A DNA stretch of 64,000 nucleotides from Symploca sp. SIO2E9 (GTDB lineage Bacteria > Cyanobacteriota > Cyanobacteriia > Cyanobacteriales > Coleofasciculaceae). The stretch lies in assembly GCA_010692645.1 (NCBI GenBank), contig JAAHGS010000018.1, forward strand, positions 86,342-150,341, in the 5' to 3' direction. The position numbers and the translations under genes were made by a program. The notes under the pieces are model-generated. The model was not told where the DNA came from. It was given only the letters and a program-made list of their open reading frames with translations, and searched no databases. The number at the start of each line of letters is the position of its first letter. Position 1 is the stretch's first letter. Below are positions 35,333-45,750 of this stretch, one piece after another.

Positions 35333-35406
35333 CTCACTAACTTTTAGATTGGGGATTTTGGATTGAATGCCAGTTTAAAATCTAAAATCTAGAATCTAAA
35401 ATCACG

Positions 35407-36195
35407 ATGTTGACTAGTACTCACAATCCTTTGGTAAAGCAGATTAGGAAATTGCACAGTGCTAAGGGAAGGCACGAGCAACAACAATTTCTGTTAGAGG
35501 GAACTCATCTGTTGGAGGAAGCTTGTGCCATTGATTATCCCTTGGTGACGGTTTGCTGTACACCTCAATGGCTGCAAGGGCATCAACAGCTTTGGCTTAA
35601 TGCCACTGACAGGTGTCAACGAGCAGAAATTGTGAGTGAGTCTGTACTCAAAGCGATGGCTACTACTGTTCAACCTGCCGGTGTCGTAGCAACAGCAAAT
35701 CGCCTCTCCCTCTACCAGTCCCCCTCTCTACCAGTCTCTATTGGTCTAGCACTAGAGACACTTCAAGATCCAGGTAATCTTGGTACAATTATCAGAACTG
35801 CTGCCGCTGTCGGTGCCGATGGCTTATGGCTCAGTGCTGACAGCGTTGATTTCGATAATCCCAAGGTGTTACGAGCCTCGGCTGGTCAGTGGTTCAGACT
35901 CCCAATGACACTCAGTGGTAATCTACTAGACCTGGTTTGTCAATCTCAGAATCAAGGCATACAAGTAGTAGCAACTTTACCACAAGCGAGTTTGAGTTAT
36001 TGGGAGATAGACTGGCGGTGTCCTACTCTAATTCTTTTGGGAAACGAAGCTGCTGGACTAAGTACTGAGTTGGTCTTGAGGGCAGATCAACAAGTTAAAA
36101 TTCCCCTCATGCCAGGGGTAGAGTCCTTGAATGTAGCAATCACTGCTGCCTTGATGTTGTACGAAGCACAGCGCCAGCGCCAAGAACTGCGTTGA
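35407..36195 (+). CDS. SpoU/TrmH-family RNA 2'-O-ribose methyltransferase
   Basis: A 262-residue SPOUT methyltransferase. The N-terminal substrate-binding part has NPLVKQIRKLHSAKGRHEQQ and FLLEGTHLLEEA. The C-terminal trefoil knot has LQDPGNLGTIIRTAAAVGADG (motif 1), LLGNEAAGLS (motif 2) and IPLMPGVESLNVAITAALML (motif 3). It most resembles 23S rRNA guanosine methyltransferases, but the exact target base is unknown. It begins at ATG 35407, 75 bp after tRNA-Leu. Confidence 0.88.
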   Translation: MLTSTHNPLVKQIRKLHSAKGRHEQQQFLLEGTHLLEEACAIDYPLVTVCCTPQWLQGHQQLWLNATDRCQRAEIVSESVLKAMATTVQPAGVVATANRLSLYQSPSLPVSIGLALETLQDPGNLGTIIRTAAAVGADGLWLSADSVDFDNPKVLRASAGQWFRLPMTLSGNLLDLVCQSQNQGIQVVATLPQASLSYWEIDWRCPTLILLGNEAAGLSTELVLRADQQVKIPLMPGVESLNVAITAALMLYEAQRQRQELR

Positions 36196-36331
36196 AGGTT
36201 GATTGTCCTTGAGGTGAGTGCAAACCACTGTCAATTTCAACTCTTCCTTCGACCAGACTTGCGATTATTGATTAGTCAAGTTGAGAATAGTGAGGTCATT
36301 TCCAAGATGGATGATCAGTCAGGAGATGGAT

Positions 36332-37771
36332 GTGAGTCAGGAATTTGATTACGATTTAGTGATTATCGGTGCTGGTGTAGGCGGACATGGTGCTGCACTG
36401 CATGCAGTCAGCTGCGGCTTGAAGACTGCCATTATTGAGGCTGCTGACATGGGCGGTACTTGCGTCAATCGAGGCTGCATTCCCTCAAAAGCACTCTTGG
36501 CAGCCTCTGGTAGAGTACGAGAGTTACGCAATACTCAACACCTAAAGTCTTTAGGAATCGAGGTAGGAAAGGTTGATTTTGACCGACAAGTGATCGCTCA
36601 ACATGCTAGCAATCTTGTCGGTAAGATTCGCTCTGATCTGACTAACAGCCTAAAACGCTTGGATGTTGAGATCATTCGGGGTTGGGGCAAGTTAGCAGGA
36701 CCGCAAAAGGTAACAATTGCTACAGACAGCGGTGAAAAAATTATTACTGCTAAAGATATTATGCTTTCCACTGGTTCGGTTCCCTTTGTACCGCCAGGAA
36801 TTGAAATTGATGGCAAAACAGTTTTTACCAGTGACGATGCTGTTAACCTAGATTGGTTGCCAGATTGGGTGGCAATTATTGGCAGTGGTTATATTGGTCT
36901 GGAGTTTGCCGATGTCTACACAGCACTTGGTTGTGAGATTACAATGGTTGAAGCTCTCGACCAGCTAATGCCAACTTTTGATCCAGATATCGCTAAAATT
37001 GCCATGAGAGTCCTGATTAATCCACGGGACATTGAAACCCATAAAGGTGTGCTGGCGATGAAAGTGACTCCGGGCTCGCCAGTAGTGATTGAACTGGCTG
37101 ATACCAAAACCAAGGAAGTCGTTGATGTACTCGAAGTCGATGCCTGTCTAGTGGCAACTGGCAGGATTCCTGCTACCAAAAATCTGGGACTCGAGGCTGT
37201 GGGCGTTGAAACTGATCGACGAGGATTTATTCCTGTAGATGAAACCATGGCAGTATTAACTTCAGGAGAACCAGTGCCGCATTTGTGGGCAATTGGGGAT
37301 GCTACAGGTAAAATGATGCTGGCTCACGCTGCCTCGGCTCAAGGTATTGCAGCAGTAGAGAATATCTGTGGACGTGATTACCGCCTAGACTATCGCAGTA
37401 TTCCTGCGGCAGCATTTACTCATCCAGAAATTAGCTATGTGGGTCTGACAGAGCCACAGGCTAAGGAATTGGGTCAAAAGGAGGGGTTTGAAGTCTCCTC
37501 AGACCGTTCCTACTTTAAGGGCAATTCTAAGGCACTTGCCGAAGGAGAAGCAGACGGTCTTGCCAAGGTGATCTATCGCCAAGATACAGGGGAAGTCCTA
37601 GGCGTACATATCCTAGGCTTGCACGCTTCGGATATGATTCATGAAGCATCGGCGGCAATTGCCCAACGGCAGTCAGTTAAATCTCTCGGCTATTTGGTTC
37701 ATACCCACCCTACTCTCTCAGAAGTACTTGATGAAGCTTACAAGCGGGCAATGACAAGTTTTGATGCCTGA
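36332..37771 (+). CDS. lpd: Dihydrolipoyl dehydrogenase
   Basis: The E3 subunit of pyruvate dehydrogenase and the glycine cleavage system, about 479 residues. FAD-binding [18 protein letters not shown], redox disulfide [16 protein letters not shown]-binding [14 protein letters not shown], and the C-terminal His-Glu active pair [11 protein letters not shown] at 36332, 6 bp after AGGAG (36321-36325), gives the usual family N-terminus ([12 protein letters not shown]). ATGs at 36326 and 36311 are less well placed. A terminator-like repeat begins at the stop codon. Confidence 0.93.
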   Translation: MSQEFDYDLVIIGAGVGGHGAALHAVSCGLKTAIIEAADMGGTCVNRGCIPSKALLAASGRVRELRNTQHLKSLGIEVGKVDFDRQVIAQHASNLVGKIRSDLTNSLKRLDVEIIRGWGKLAGPQKVTIATDSGEKIITAKDIMLSTGSVPFVPPGIEIDGKTVFTSDDAVNLDWLPDWVAIIGSGYIGLEFADVYTALGCEITMVEALDQLMPTFDPDIAKIAMRVLINPRDIETHKGVLAMKVTPGSPVVIELADTKTKEVVDVLEVDACLVATGRIPATKNLGLEAVGVETDRRGFIPVDETMAVLTSGEPVPHLWAIGDATGKMMLAHAASAQGIAAVENICGRDYRLDYRSIPAAAFTHPEISYVGLTEPQAKELGQKEGFEVSSDRSYFKGNSKALAEGEADGLAKVIYRQDTGEVLGVHILGLHASDMIHEASAAIAQRQSVKSLGYLVHTHPTLSEVLDEAYKRAMTSFDA

Positions 37772-37828
37772 CAAAAATATGGGATTCAAGCCCCGTCCTT
37801 CGCTTGACGGCTTTTTGTGGGAACAATG
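37769..37828 (+). repeat. Terminator-carrying dispersed repeat, copy 2
   Basis: Starts at the lpd stop (TGACAAAAATATGGGATTC). CCGTC, CTTCGCTT, GACGG and then TTTTT make an intrinsic-terminator-like hairpin, probably ending lpd transcription. Nearly identical to 25230-25290. Confidence 0.8.
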
Positions 37829-37869
37829 CTTGAGAATGATAGTTTTATTTAGGCTGTGTTGTACTAGTA

Positions 37870-37915
37870 AGCTAGTGTGCATTTTAATCTTATATTTTCT
37901 GATTGCATGAAAATC
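37870..37915. repeat. Solo end of AGCT-family miniature element at trpC start
   Basis: AGCTAGTGTGCATTTTAA and the following about 27 bp match 16407-16452, up to and just past the trpC start codon. No partner end is found downstream. The repeat thus forms the immediate trpC leader. Confidence 0.6.
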
Positions 37916-38833
37916 CGCCGACGCTCTCCTAACCCAGCTGTTGATCTGAGCATACTCCGTTATCAAGTTGCTCTTCCAGACGCCGAACCGCGCCATATCC
38001 TTGAAGAAATTGTCTGGCACAAAGAGAAGGAAGTTGACAACATGCGTGAACGTCTTCCTTTGGTCAAGTTGCGCCAAAGGGTGTCCAATGCAGCAAATAC
38101 ACGCAACTTCAGGCAAGCCCTACTCACAGGCCCGACAGCTCCTGCCTTAATTGCCGAAGTCAAAAAGGCTTCCCCCAGTAAGGGCTTACTGCGAGAAGAT
38201 TTTGATCCAGTGGCGATTGCTAAAGCTTACAGTCTCGGAGGTGCTAGCGCCATCTCGGTGCTGACTGATCAAAAATTTTTTCAAGGTAGTTGGGAGAACT
38301 TAGCAAAAGTTCGCAGTGCCGTTGAATTGCCAGTGCTATGTAAAGATTTTATAATCTACCCCTACCAAATTTATCTTGCCCGCAGCTACGGAGCTGACGC
38401 TGTCTTGCTAATTGCCGCTATTTTGTCTACTCAAGACTTGCAATACTTTGTTAAAATTACCAAAGGTCTGTCGATGACACCCTTGATTGAAGTCCATAAT
38501 CTCTCCGAGTTAGACCGCGTTTTAAGATTAGATGGAGTTAACCTGGTTGGTATCAACAATCGTAACTTAGAGGACTTTTCAGTTGATCTGCAAACAACCT
38601 GCAAAATTATGGCGGCGCGGGGCAACCAACTTAAGGAACGTGACATTGTTGTAGTGAGTGAATCAGGACTACATGCAACTGCCGGTCTAGAAATGGTAGC
38701 ATCTGCGGGTGCGGCAGCTGTTCTCATTGGCGAGTCGCTAGTAAAACAGTCCGATCCTGCTGTAGCAATCACCAAGCTGTTCCAAACTAGAGGAACTCAA
38801 AGCTCATCTCCAGGGACAAGGAATGACAAGTAA
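37907..38833 (+). CDS. trpC: Indole-3-glycerol phosphate synthase
   Basis: A 308-residue TIM-barrel enzyme of tryptophan synthesis that closes the indole ring of CdRP. The N-terminal [20 protein letters not shown] is a cyanobacterial extension; then [28 protein letters not shown] (catalytic Lys in EVKKASPS), [24 protein letters not shown], and [14 protein letters not shown] at 37907 lies inside a dispersed-repeat end, which replaces the normal leader. A frame start at 37877 would only add repeat-encoded residues. No other trp gene is close. Confidence 0.93.
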   Translation: MKIRRRSPNPAVDLSILRYQVALPDAEPRHILEEIVWHKEKEVDNMRERLPLVKLRQRVSNAANTRNFRQALLTGPTAPALIAEVKKASPSKGLLREDFDPVAIAKAYSLGGASAISVLTDQKFFQGSWENLAKVRSAVELPVLCKDFIIYPYQIYLARSYGADAVLLIAAILSTQDLQYFVKITKGLSMTPLIEVHNLSELDRVLRLDGVNLVGINNRNLEDFSVDLQTTCKIMAARGNQLKERDIVVVSESGLHATAGLEMVASAGAAAVLIGESLVKQSDPAVAITKLFQTRGTQSSSPGTRNDK

Positions 38834-39088
38834 AGGATAGAATAAAGCCTCTACAACCTTCAAACTAAATTTATGCGGATAATTATTCAGTTTAGAATAC
38901 CACTTAAGATGTTGTCGTCTTAGGGAGTAATCATCAAACACAAACTGCACCATAGCATAATGGAAATAACTCTCCAGCAAGCTAAGGGTTTTTAGAGCAT
39001 TAAATATATATAGCAGGACTAGTGTAACCTAAACTTGCATTAGCTAACGCTACCGCCGATTAATCCATTTGAGGTATAACCAGGTTTC

Positions 39089-39397
39089 ATGGAGCCAATC
39101 CCTCTTCCCTCTTTTATCCACTATGAGCTGCTCCTCCAACTTCTAGAGCGCCAAACTTCTTTTGCCGCCAGTCAAAAGCCAGAAGTTAGAGATCAGGTTC
39201 AGGAACTGATTATCACTCTTCGTAAAGCCTTAGCACAGCAAAAGCAACTTGAACAAAGTTGCCAGCAAGCCAATTTGCCTATAGAACACCGTTGGTCTCT
39301 CAACAGCACTAGTTTAGATCAAGAACAATCTTCAGAAGTTTTCCCACTAGAAACTAAGCCCGAAATCGGTAAGATCAAAGGCGCTCAGCACTCTTGA
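39089..39397 (+). CDS. Small conserved cyanobacterial protein (DUF5340-like)
   Basis: A 102-residue soluble protein beginning MEPIPLPSFIHYELLLQLLERQT, with a helical middle (VQELIITLRKALAQQKQLEQ) and a hydrophilic, less conserved tail. It resembles short cyanobacterial proteins of the DUF5340 group as I recall them, but this is from memory of the N-terminal motif. No function is known. It stands alone between trpC and a family A element. Confidence 0.6.
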   Translation: MEPIPLPSFIHYELLLQLLERQTSFAASQKPEVRDQVQELIITLRKALAQQKQLEQSCQQANLPIEHRWSLNSTSLDQEQSSEVFPLETKPEIGKIKGAQHS

Positions 39398-39721
39398 AAA
39401 AGTAAAGAGTTGCTTGGCAACAAGGTAGAGAGGGTATTAGAGTAACTTGACTTTAATACCTTTTCTTTACCTTTAATAAAGTTGGTATGAATTCAAATAC
39501 CCGCCAGAGAAATGTGCAAAATTTCGAGTATAATTGAGAAATATCCACAACTAAGCCTCTCAGGCTTGGTTGTGGGATGCTAAGTGCAGCAATGGTAAAA
39601 GGGTGAGCGAAAAAAGAGTGGGGGAACGAGTAAGCAGACGCTCCAGACGCGGAGACAGGTCGAATTGAAATTCCAACCAAAATTTCTCTCACCCATGTTA
39701 AAAAAAACAAAATTAAGATTT
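39398..39721. other. Intergenic region with a family A element
   Basis: The 324-bp gap is largely the miniature element at 39601-39694. The rest is AT-rich with no open frame. Confidence 0.4.
39601..39694. mobile_element. Family A miniature element with 9-bp duplication (8/9)
   Basis: 94 bp with ends GGGTGAGCGAAAA and TTTCTCTCACCC. Flanks ATGGTAAAA (39592-39600) and ATGTTAAAA (39695-39703) are a 9-bp target duplication with one mismatch. The middle has shorter CAGACGCTC/CAGACGCGGAGA units. Confidence 0.8.
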
Positions 39722-39964
39722 TTACATTACTTGCTCAACTTCAACAATTTCAGGGATTGATTCTCGCAAGCGCCTCTCAATACCCATTCTCAGGGTCATG
39801 GCTGAACTAGGGCAAGAGCCACATGCCCCCTGGAGCCGGAGTTTAACAACAGCCCCGTCCAACCCCACTAGCTCGACATTGCCCCCATCAGCCATTAAGT
39901 ATGGACGCATTTCGTCCAATAGATTTTCGACGTTTTCAGTAGTTAGTGCCATTTCTTCGGACAT
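39722..39964 (-). CDS. nfu: NifU-like Fe-S scaffold (Nfu)
   Basis: An 80-residue NifU C-terminal-type protein that assembles and donates Fe-S clusters, for example to photosystem I. The whole domain is present: [22 protein letters not shown], then the cluster-binding [17 protein letters not shown] with C-x2-C. Full length for the stand-alone cyanobacterial form. ATG at 39964, with GAGGTAAAC just upstream on the coding strand. Confidence 0.93.
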   Translation of the reverse strand: MSEEMALTTENVENLLDEMRPYLMADGGNVELVGLDGAVVKLRLQGACGSCPSSAMTLRMGIERRLRESIPEIVEVEQVM

Positions 39965-40190
39965 AGTTTACCTCTTGTTGAGATCCTTCCCCGGTAAATC
40001 GTTTAGGTGCGCAACACAGCTGTGGAGTGAACCTCCACAGGGGTTGCACCTGGGCGATATGCTCCCCTACTTAATCGAAGATTACAGTAGAGGCTTTGGT
40101 AAGAATAACTTCTTCGGCTTCCTGGTTGTTCTCTTACAAAGTTTTATCCTAGCACATTTGTTGAACAAGCAGCTCTGATTATGTGTTTTG

Positions 40191-41945
40191 CTAAACATTT
40201 AATAAGTCAATGGAGTCAGTTGACTGACTGGTGATCATCACAGGTTCTTGATATAGGTGTACCGTAAAGGTAACTGTTGAACCTAGACCTTCTCCCATAC
40301 TGTAAAAATTGACCACCCCACCCATTGTTTCCACAAGCTTTTGCGAGATTGTCAGTCCCAAACCAGTACCGCCGTATTGTCGCGTACGTTCCCCATCTAC
40401 TTGAGAGAAGGTTTGAAACAGTTTGGCTTGGTCTTCAAGGGAAACGCCGATGCCAGTATCTGCAACTCGAACTTTGACCATGCCAGGGAGTTCCTGATTT
40501 TGAAAATTTACCTTCTTCCTGATAACTTCTGCACTAATTGTTACTCCACCTTCGTGGGTAAATTTGATCGCATTGCCAGTCAGATTTAACATTACCTGCA
40601 ACAGGCGCTGGTAGTTCCCAAACAGAATCACGTCATCATAGGTTGCAGGTAACTCGGTAGTAAGACTGAGGTTTTTTTGCTGTGCCTGATTGTTAGTGAA
40701 GTTATGGACAGCTTCCACCAACTCATCGAGCCTAACTGGGTTAAGTTCAAGCTCCATCTTGCCTGCTTCAATTTTGGCAATATCGAGTATGTCATTAATA
40801 ATGTCAAGCAGATGTAGAGCTGAGTGATGAGCATCATTTAAGAATTCCTGCTGCTCTTCGGAGGTGTCTACCATGCCGTCAATGATCAGCTTGAGGCTAC
40901 AGATAATTCCATTGAGAGGGGTACGTAGCTCGTGGGTTGTATTGGCGAGAAACTCACTTTTGAGACGGGAGGCAGCTTCAGCTTGTTCACGAGCTACTTC
41001 TAACTCTTTGTAGAGGGTGGCATGGGAAATTGCCGTGCCAACTTGTTCAGCTAATTCTCGCACCAATTCGATTTCTGACTCACTCCATTGACGGTGGCGG
41101 TCACACTGTTGTAGGCTAATTAATCCATTAGGTTCGCCTTTATCAGAGGTAGAGACCACTAGCACTGACTGTTCCTGGAATTGGCTCTCGGGGATTTGAG
41201 TTATCACCACAGGTTCGTGAATCAACAGTGCTTGAGCCAGGTAAGGCCTAGACTTCAGTTGGAGAAGCTTTCCGAGCATTGATTCAAAAGCATCTTGGCA
41301 ATATTCTGCCTCCACCTTAACTTCCTCCCTCCCCAGTTTGTAAGAGCAGAGTATGCAGCGACTTACTTCAAGTGCCTTTCCTAGACTATCGACAGTCTGC
41401 TGCCAGATGGTTTCGAGATCGAGGGTGCGGCGGATTTTCCTAGAAATCTGGGTTAGTAGTTTTTGACTGGGGTCTAGACTTAAGGGTACAAAGGGTTCAA
41501 TTGCTTTTGGTGCTGATGCCTCAGGTAAAAGATGTCCCATCACTAGAACAGTTTTTGCCTTGCCGTCAACTTGCAAAATTGGGCTGATTACCAGCTCAAA
41601 GGTAAAAGATTGCTCTCGATAAGAAAATGAATGTATACAGCTCTCAGGAACTCGCCGTTCCAAAATACGCTGCAGTTGTTCTTGATAGGCTTCAATGGCA
41701 GTCGGGCAAAACGTCTTGTGCAAGGGAGTTCCAATCACTTGCTCATTAGTCAAATTGTACTGCTGGGCGTATTGCCAGTAAAAAGACAGGTACTGACCAG
41801 ATGCATCCTGAGTAAAGGCTAGCTCGGAATTTAACCCCTGCAAGAAGCTAGACGGAGCTGGTGCAGAAGGAGACTTCACATCGGCATACCTAGATTGAGA
41901 ATTTTGGAAATTATCAGGAGCATTCATCAGCAGAAACCTGGACAT
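40191..41945 (-). CDS. Sensor histidine kinase with PAS and GAF domains
   Basis: About 584 residues, soluble. A PAS-like part at about 30-140, a GAF domain at about 170-310 (TLDLETIWQQTVDSLGKALE), then HisKA with phospho-His in FLANTTHELRTPLNGI (near 338). The HATPase has N box MLNLTGNAIKFTHEG, G1 VADTGIGV (near 498), F box LFQTFSQVD and G2 GGTGLGLTIS. All catalytic boxes are intact. No receiver domain or partner regulator is adjacent. ATG at 41945 is the working choice; ATG at 41927 is also possible. The signal sensed is unknown. Confidence 0.88.
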   Translation of the reverse strand: MSRFLLMNAPDNFQNSQSRYADVKSPSAPAPSSFLQGLNSELAFTQDASGQYLSFYWQYAQQYNLTNEQVIGTPLHKTFCPTAIEAYQEQLQRILERRVPESCIHSFSYREQSFTFELVISPILQVDGKAKTVLVMGHLLPEASAPKAIEPFVPLSLDPSQKLLTQISRKIRRTLDLETIWQQTVDSLGKALEVSRCILCSYKLGREEVKVEAEYCQDAFESMLGKLLQLKSRPYLAQALLIHEPVVITQIPESQFQEQSVLVVSTSDKGEPNGLISLQQCDRHRQWSESEIELVRELAEQVGTAISHATLYKELEVAREQAEAASRLKSEFLANTTHELRTPLNGIICSLKLIIDGMVDTSEEQQEFLNDAHHSALHLLDIINDILDIAKIEAGKMELELNPVRLDELVEAVHNFTNNQAQQKNLSLTTELPATYDDVILFGNYQRLLQVMLNLTGNAIKFTHEGGVTISAEVIRKKVNFQNQELPGMVKVRVADTGIGVSLEDQAKLFQTFSQVDGERTRQYGGTGLGLTISQKLVETMGGVVNFYSMGEGLGSTVTFTVHLYQEPVMITSQSTDSIDLLNV

Positions 41946-42053
41946 TGTAAGTGACGAAAGGATGAGCAATAACTTTTCAGATGTAAATGCAACCTCTTCT
42001 GACTCAGGACGTCAGGTGTACTCTTGCCGCCTGACGCCTATAACTGTTTTATC

Positions 42054-42290
42054 TCAATCGTTCCATTCGCCGCGCGGCGGTACTGGTGGATTACGCTCGA
42101 AAGTGCGGGCTAATTCATTGTCGCGCTCACGCTCGCCTCTTAGCCACTGACGAATTGCTGTTTCAATCACCTTGCTAGGATCACTAGTGAGGTGCTTGAT
42201 TTGATCTAACAGTTCCGAGTCCAGATGTATAGAGATTTCTTCTTTATCAGCTGAATGCTCTCGATGTACAGCAGGATCATTCATAAGCAT
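42054..42290 (-). CDS. Ribbon-helix-helix antitoxin-like protein
   Basis: A 78-residue protein with a short acidic leader, then an RHH fold: EEISIHLDSELLDQIKHLT as the beta strand and first helix, and DPSKVIETAIRQWLRGE as the second helix. It ends NPPVPPRGEWND, a tail found in a family of cyanobacterial CopG/RHH proteins. No toxin frame is adjacent on either side, so it is an orphan or acts as a plain regulator. ATG at 42290 is preferred over the longer frame to 42344, which only adds basic residues. Confidence 0.65.
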   Translation of the reverse strand: MLMNDPAVHREHSADKEEISIHLDSELLDQIKHLTSDPSKVIETAIRQWLRGERERDNELARTFERNPPVPPRGEWND

Positions 42291-42614
42291 AGTATTAGTT
42301 TCCCTAATACGAATTCTACGATAACTAGCCAAGAGCCTAGCCAAGTAGCACCTCTAGCTGCCAAAATCATAATCTGAAAATAGAAAGTTGAGAGTAGTGT
42401 AGATACATTGGGGTTTAATGCCTGTAAAGCAGGTTGTTAACAAGTATTTTCATTATTTAATTTGACCCTCGCCCTCTAGAAGGGCCTTACTTATTACAAC
42501 TAGTTAAGCGATCAAGTTTCCGGAGTATGGCTACAACTTTTGGCAGAAACATTAAAATACATTAAGTGATACTAAAATCTACGGCTGTTTCTTGCTGGTA
42601 ACTACTAACTAGTT

Positions 42615-44426
42615 ATGACTGACGTTCCTGTCTCTCGCATTCGCAATTTCTCCATCATTGCCCACATAGACCACGGCAAGTCTACCCTAGCAGATCGTCT
42701 TTTGCAGACTACTGGGACGGTAGATGACCGGCAGATGAAGGAACAGTTCTTAGATAACATGGATTTGGAAAGGGAACGGGGCATTACGATTAAGCTGCAA
42801 GCGGCGAGGATGAACTATACCGCTAGTGATGGCGAACACTACGTGCTTAATTTAATTGATACTCCTGGTCATGTGGATTTCTCCTACGAAGTATCAAGAT
42901 CGCTTGTCGCCTGTGAAGGGGCTTTGTTGGTGGTAGATGCTTCACAGGGTGTAGAGGCCCAAACTCTGGCTAATGTATACTTAGCACTTGAGCATAATCT
43001 CGAGATTATCCCGGTTCTAAATAAAATTGACTTGCCCGGAGCCGAACCAGAACGGGTTATCGCTGAAATCGAGGAAGTCATTGGTCTCGATTGTAGCGGA
43101 GCAATCATGGCATCGGCAAAGGAAGGTATCGGGATAACCGAAATTCTCGAGTCTATTGTACATTTGGTGCCTTCACCTCAGGATACAGTAAAACAGCAAC
43201 TGCGAGCCTTGATTTTTGACAGCTACTATGACCCCTATCGCGGTGTTATTGTCTACTTTCGGGTAGTTGATGGAACCCTCAAAACAGGCGATCGCATTCG
43301 CTTAATGGCATCTGGCAAGGAGTACGAAATTGATGAAGTTGGCGTTCTTTCTCCTACTCAAGTTCAGGTAGACGAACTGCATGCAGGGGAGGTGGGTTAC
43401 CTGGCAGCAGCTATTAAAGCTGTCACTGATGCTCGTGTCGGGGATACCATTACCCTGGCAGCAAAACGGGCACAATCTCCCTTGCCTGGTTACACAGAAG
43501 CCAAACCGATGGTGTTCTGTGGACTGTTCCCCACTGACTCAGATCAATATCACGATTTGAAAGATGCCCTAGATAAACTCAAGCTCAATGATGCTGCCCT
43601 TAACTATGAACCGGAAACCTCCAGTGCGATGGGATTTGGCTTCCGCTGTGGTTTTTTGGGTTTGCTGCACATGGAGATCGTTCAGGAGCGACTTGAGAGG
43701 GAATACAATCTGGATTTAATCACGACTGCGCCTTCGGTAGTTTACCAGGTTACCACTATCAAAAGTGAAGTTTTTGAGATTGACAATCCCAGTGTTCTGC
43801 CTGATCCCCAAGAACGGGACAAAATTGAAGAACCCTATGTTCGAGTAGAAATGATTACTCCAGAAACCTATGTTGGCACTTTGATGGAACTTTGTCAAAA
43901 TCGGCGCGGTGATTTTAAAGACATGAAGTATCTGACCCAAGGGCGGACAACGCTAGTTTATGAATTACCTCTGGCAGAGGTAGTTACAGACTTTTTCGAT
44001 CAGATGAAATCCCGCTCACGTGGCTATGCTAGTATGGAGTATCATCTCATTGGTTATCGAGAAAACCACTTGGTTAAGCTCGATGTTCTGATTAATGGTG
44101 ACCCTGTTGACTCTCTGGCAATGATTGTCCACCGAGACAAAGCCTATAATGTGGGTCGTTCCCTAGTCGAAAAGCTCAAGGAACTAATTCCTCGGCATCA
44201 ATTTAAAATTCCCCTCCAAGCCTCTATCGGCAGCAGAGTAATTGCCAGCGAACACATACCTGCTCTCAGGAAAGATGTTTTAGCTAAGTGTTATGGCGGT
44301 GACATTTCTCGTAAGAAAAAGCTGCTCCAGAAGCAGGCTAAGGGTAAAAAGCGAATGAAATCTGTAGGCACCGTTGACGTTCCCCAAGAGGCTTTTATGG
44401 CAGCACTGCGTCTTGATCACGGATAG
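42615..44426 (+). CDS. lepA: Elongation factor 4 (LepA)
   Basis: A 603-residue ribosome-associated GTPase acting on stalled or mistranslocated ribosomes and on initiation. G1 [17 protein letters not shown]2 with RERGITIK, G3 [12 protein letters not shown]4 [11 protein letters not shown]-like domains 2, 3 and 5 follow, and the unique LepA C-terminus ([38 protein letters not shown]) is complete. ATG at 42615. Confidence 0.97.
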   Translation: MTDVPVSRIRNFSIIAHIDHGKSTLADRLLQTTGTVDDRQMKEQFLDNMDLERERGITIKLQAARMNYTASDGEHYVLNLIDTPGHVDFSYEVSRSLVACEGALLVVDASQGVEAQTLANVYLALEHNLEIIPVLNKIDLPGAEPERVIAEIEEVIGLDCSGAIMASAKEGIGITEILESIVHLVPSPQDTVKQQLRALIFDSYYDPYRGVIVYFRVVDGTLKTGDRIRLMASGKEYEIDEVGVLSPTQVQVDELHAGEVGYLAAAIKAVTDARVGDTITLAAKRAQSPLPGYTEAKPMVFCGLFPTDSDQYHDLKDALDKLKLNDAALNYEPETSSAMGFGFRCGFLGLLHMEIVQERLEREYNLDLITTAPSVVYQVTTIKSEVFEIDNPSVLPDPQERDKIEEPYVRVEMITPETYVGTLMELCQNRRGDFKDMKYLTQGRTTLVYELPLAEVVTDFFDQMKSRSRGYASMEYHLIGYRENHLVKLDVLINGDPVDSLAMIVHRDKAYNVGRSLVEKLKELIPRHQFKIPLQASIGSRVIASEHIPALRKDVLAKCYGGDISRKKKLLQKQAKGKKRMKSVGTVDVPQEAFMAALRLDHG

Positions 44427-44447
44427 TAAAGATCAAACTAAGCTCTA

Positions 44448-44488
44448 GAGAGGATTTTATGCTGTTACTACTGTTGCTTAATCCTCTC
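44448..44488 (+). terminator. Hairpin after lepA
   Basis: GAGAGGATT (44448-44456) pairs perfectly with AATCCTCTC (44480-44488) across a 23-base loop, 22 bp after the lepA stop. No T-run follows, so termination is only suggested by position. Confidence 0.45.
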
Positions 44489-44697
44489 AAATAACAGCAG
44501 TGAAATTAAAACTAACACTTCAATCTCTCCTGCTAACCTAATTCTTATCAAGAGATTGTACTAATTTGTTACCAAAATACAGTAGTTGCAGTCTCTAATC
44601 TTCACAATTACTTTATAAAACAAAGTGTCTCTGGACAGTGTTAATTTCCAAGGTTAGCTTAGGAATGATTTAAACCTCAATCCAAAGAGTCAATTGC

Positions 44698-45654
44698 ATG
44701 AGAATTCTGGTTACAGGTGGTGCTGGTTTTATTGGTTCCCACCTGATTGATCGGTTAATGACAAGTGGTCAAGAAGTTATCTGTCTAGATAATTTCTATA
44801 CAGGTCGCAAGCGCAACATCTTGAAGTGGCTAGATAATCCCTACTTTGAAGTAATCCGTCACGACATCACTGAGCCAATCCGGTTGGAAGTAGACCAAAT
44901 TTACCATCTAGCTTGTCCTGCTTCTCCGATTCACTATCAGTATAATCCCGTTAAGACCATTAAAACTAATGTTATGGGTACCCTCTATATGCTGGGGTTA
45001 GCCAAACGGGTAAAAGCAAGATTATTATTAGCATCTACATCTGAAGTTTACGGCGATCCTGAAGTTCATCCTCAGTCAGAAGATTATCGAGGCAATGTCA
45101 ATCCCATTGGTCCTCGCAGCTGTTATGACGAAGGTAAGCGAGTTGCAGAAACCTTGGCATTCGACTACCACTGGCAAAATAATGTGGAAATTCGCGTAGC
45201 GCGGATTTTTAACACCTATGGTCCGAGAATGCTTGAAAATGATGGTCGAGTGGTTAGCAATTTTGTGGTTCAAAGCCTCAAGGGTCAACCTTTAACAGTG
45301 TACGGTAATGGTTCCCAAACCCGCAGCTTCTGCTATGTTTCCGACTTGGTAGATGGTTTAATGCGGTTGATGAATGGTGAGCATACTGGACCAATTAATT
45401 TAGGCAATCCTGACGAATATACAATCCTAGAACTAGCTCAGACTATTCAGAAGATGGTCAATCCTGATACTGAGATTGACTTTAAACCTCTACCTGAAGA
45501 CGATCCCAAGCGTCGCCAACCAGATATTACTAAAGCCAAGACTCTGCTCGGTTGGCAACCTACCGTTCCTTTACAAGAAGGGTTAAAACTGACAGTAGAG
45601 GATTTTCGTCAACGCTTAGGTTCTCCTGAAGCACCGAGGCTAGCTTCAATTTAA
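44698..45654 (+). CDS. UDP-glucuronate decarboxylase (UDP-xylose synthase) type epimerase
   Basis: A 318-residue NAD-dependent [42 protein letters not shown] (UXS-specific), [25 protein letters not shown] (Y-x3-K), and [10 protein letters not shown]. The ACPASP and [11 protein letters not shown] motifs distinguish UDP-glucuronate decarboxylase from other epimerases. It lies 97 bp before ugd, whose product UDP-glucuronate is its substrate, so the two make UDP-xylose for surface polysaccharide. ATG at 44698. Confidence 0.9.
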   Translation: MRILVTGGAGFIGSHLIDRLMTSGQEVICLDNFYTGRKRNILKWLDNPYFEVIRHDITEPIRLEVDQIYHLACPASPIHYQYNPVKTIKTNVMGTLYMLGLAKRVKARLLLASTSEVYGDPEVHPQSEDYRGNVNPIGPRSCYDEGKRVAETLAFDYHWQNNVEIRVARIFNTYGPRMLENDGRVVSNFVVQSLKGQPLTVYGNGSQTRSFCYVSDLVDGLMRLMNGEHTGPINLGNPDEYTILELAQTIQKMVNPDTEIDFKPLPEDDPKRRQPDITKAKTLLGWQPTVPLQEGLKLTVEDFRQRLGSPEAPRLASI

Positions 45655-45750
45655 TTAGTCAAGTCAACTAAGAGTATTGGAGATTGCAATCTTTACCAAT
45701 TAGACTACCCTGATCTATAACCTATAAATCTTATCACTGAGGATGCACCC

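Noticed and set aside
35012..35347. 111-codon frame covering tRNA-Leu
   Set aside because: Overlaps a clear tRNA gene and has no protein character.
42054..42614. Toxin-antitoxin pair at the RHH gene
   Set aside because: No toxin-sized frame with PIN, RelE or MazF motifs adjoins the RHH gene.
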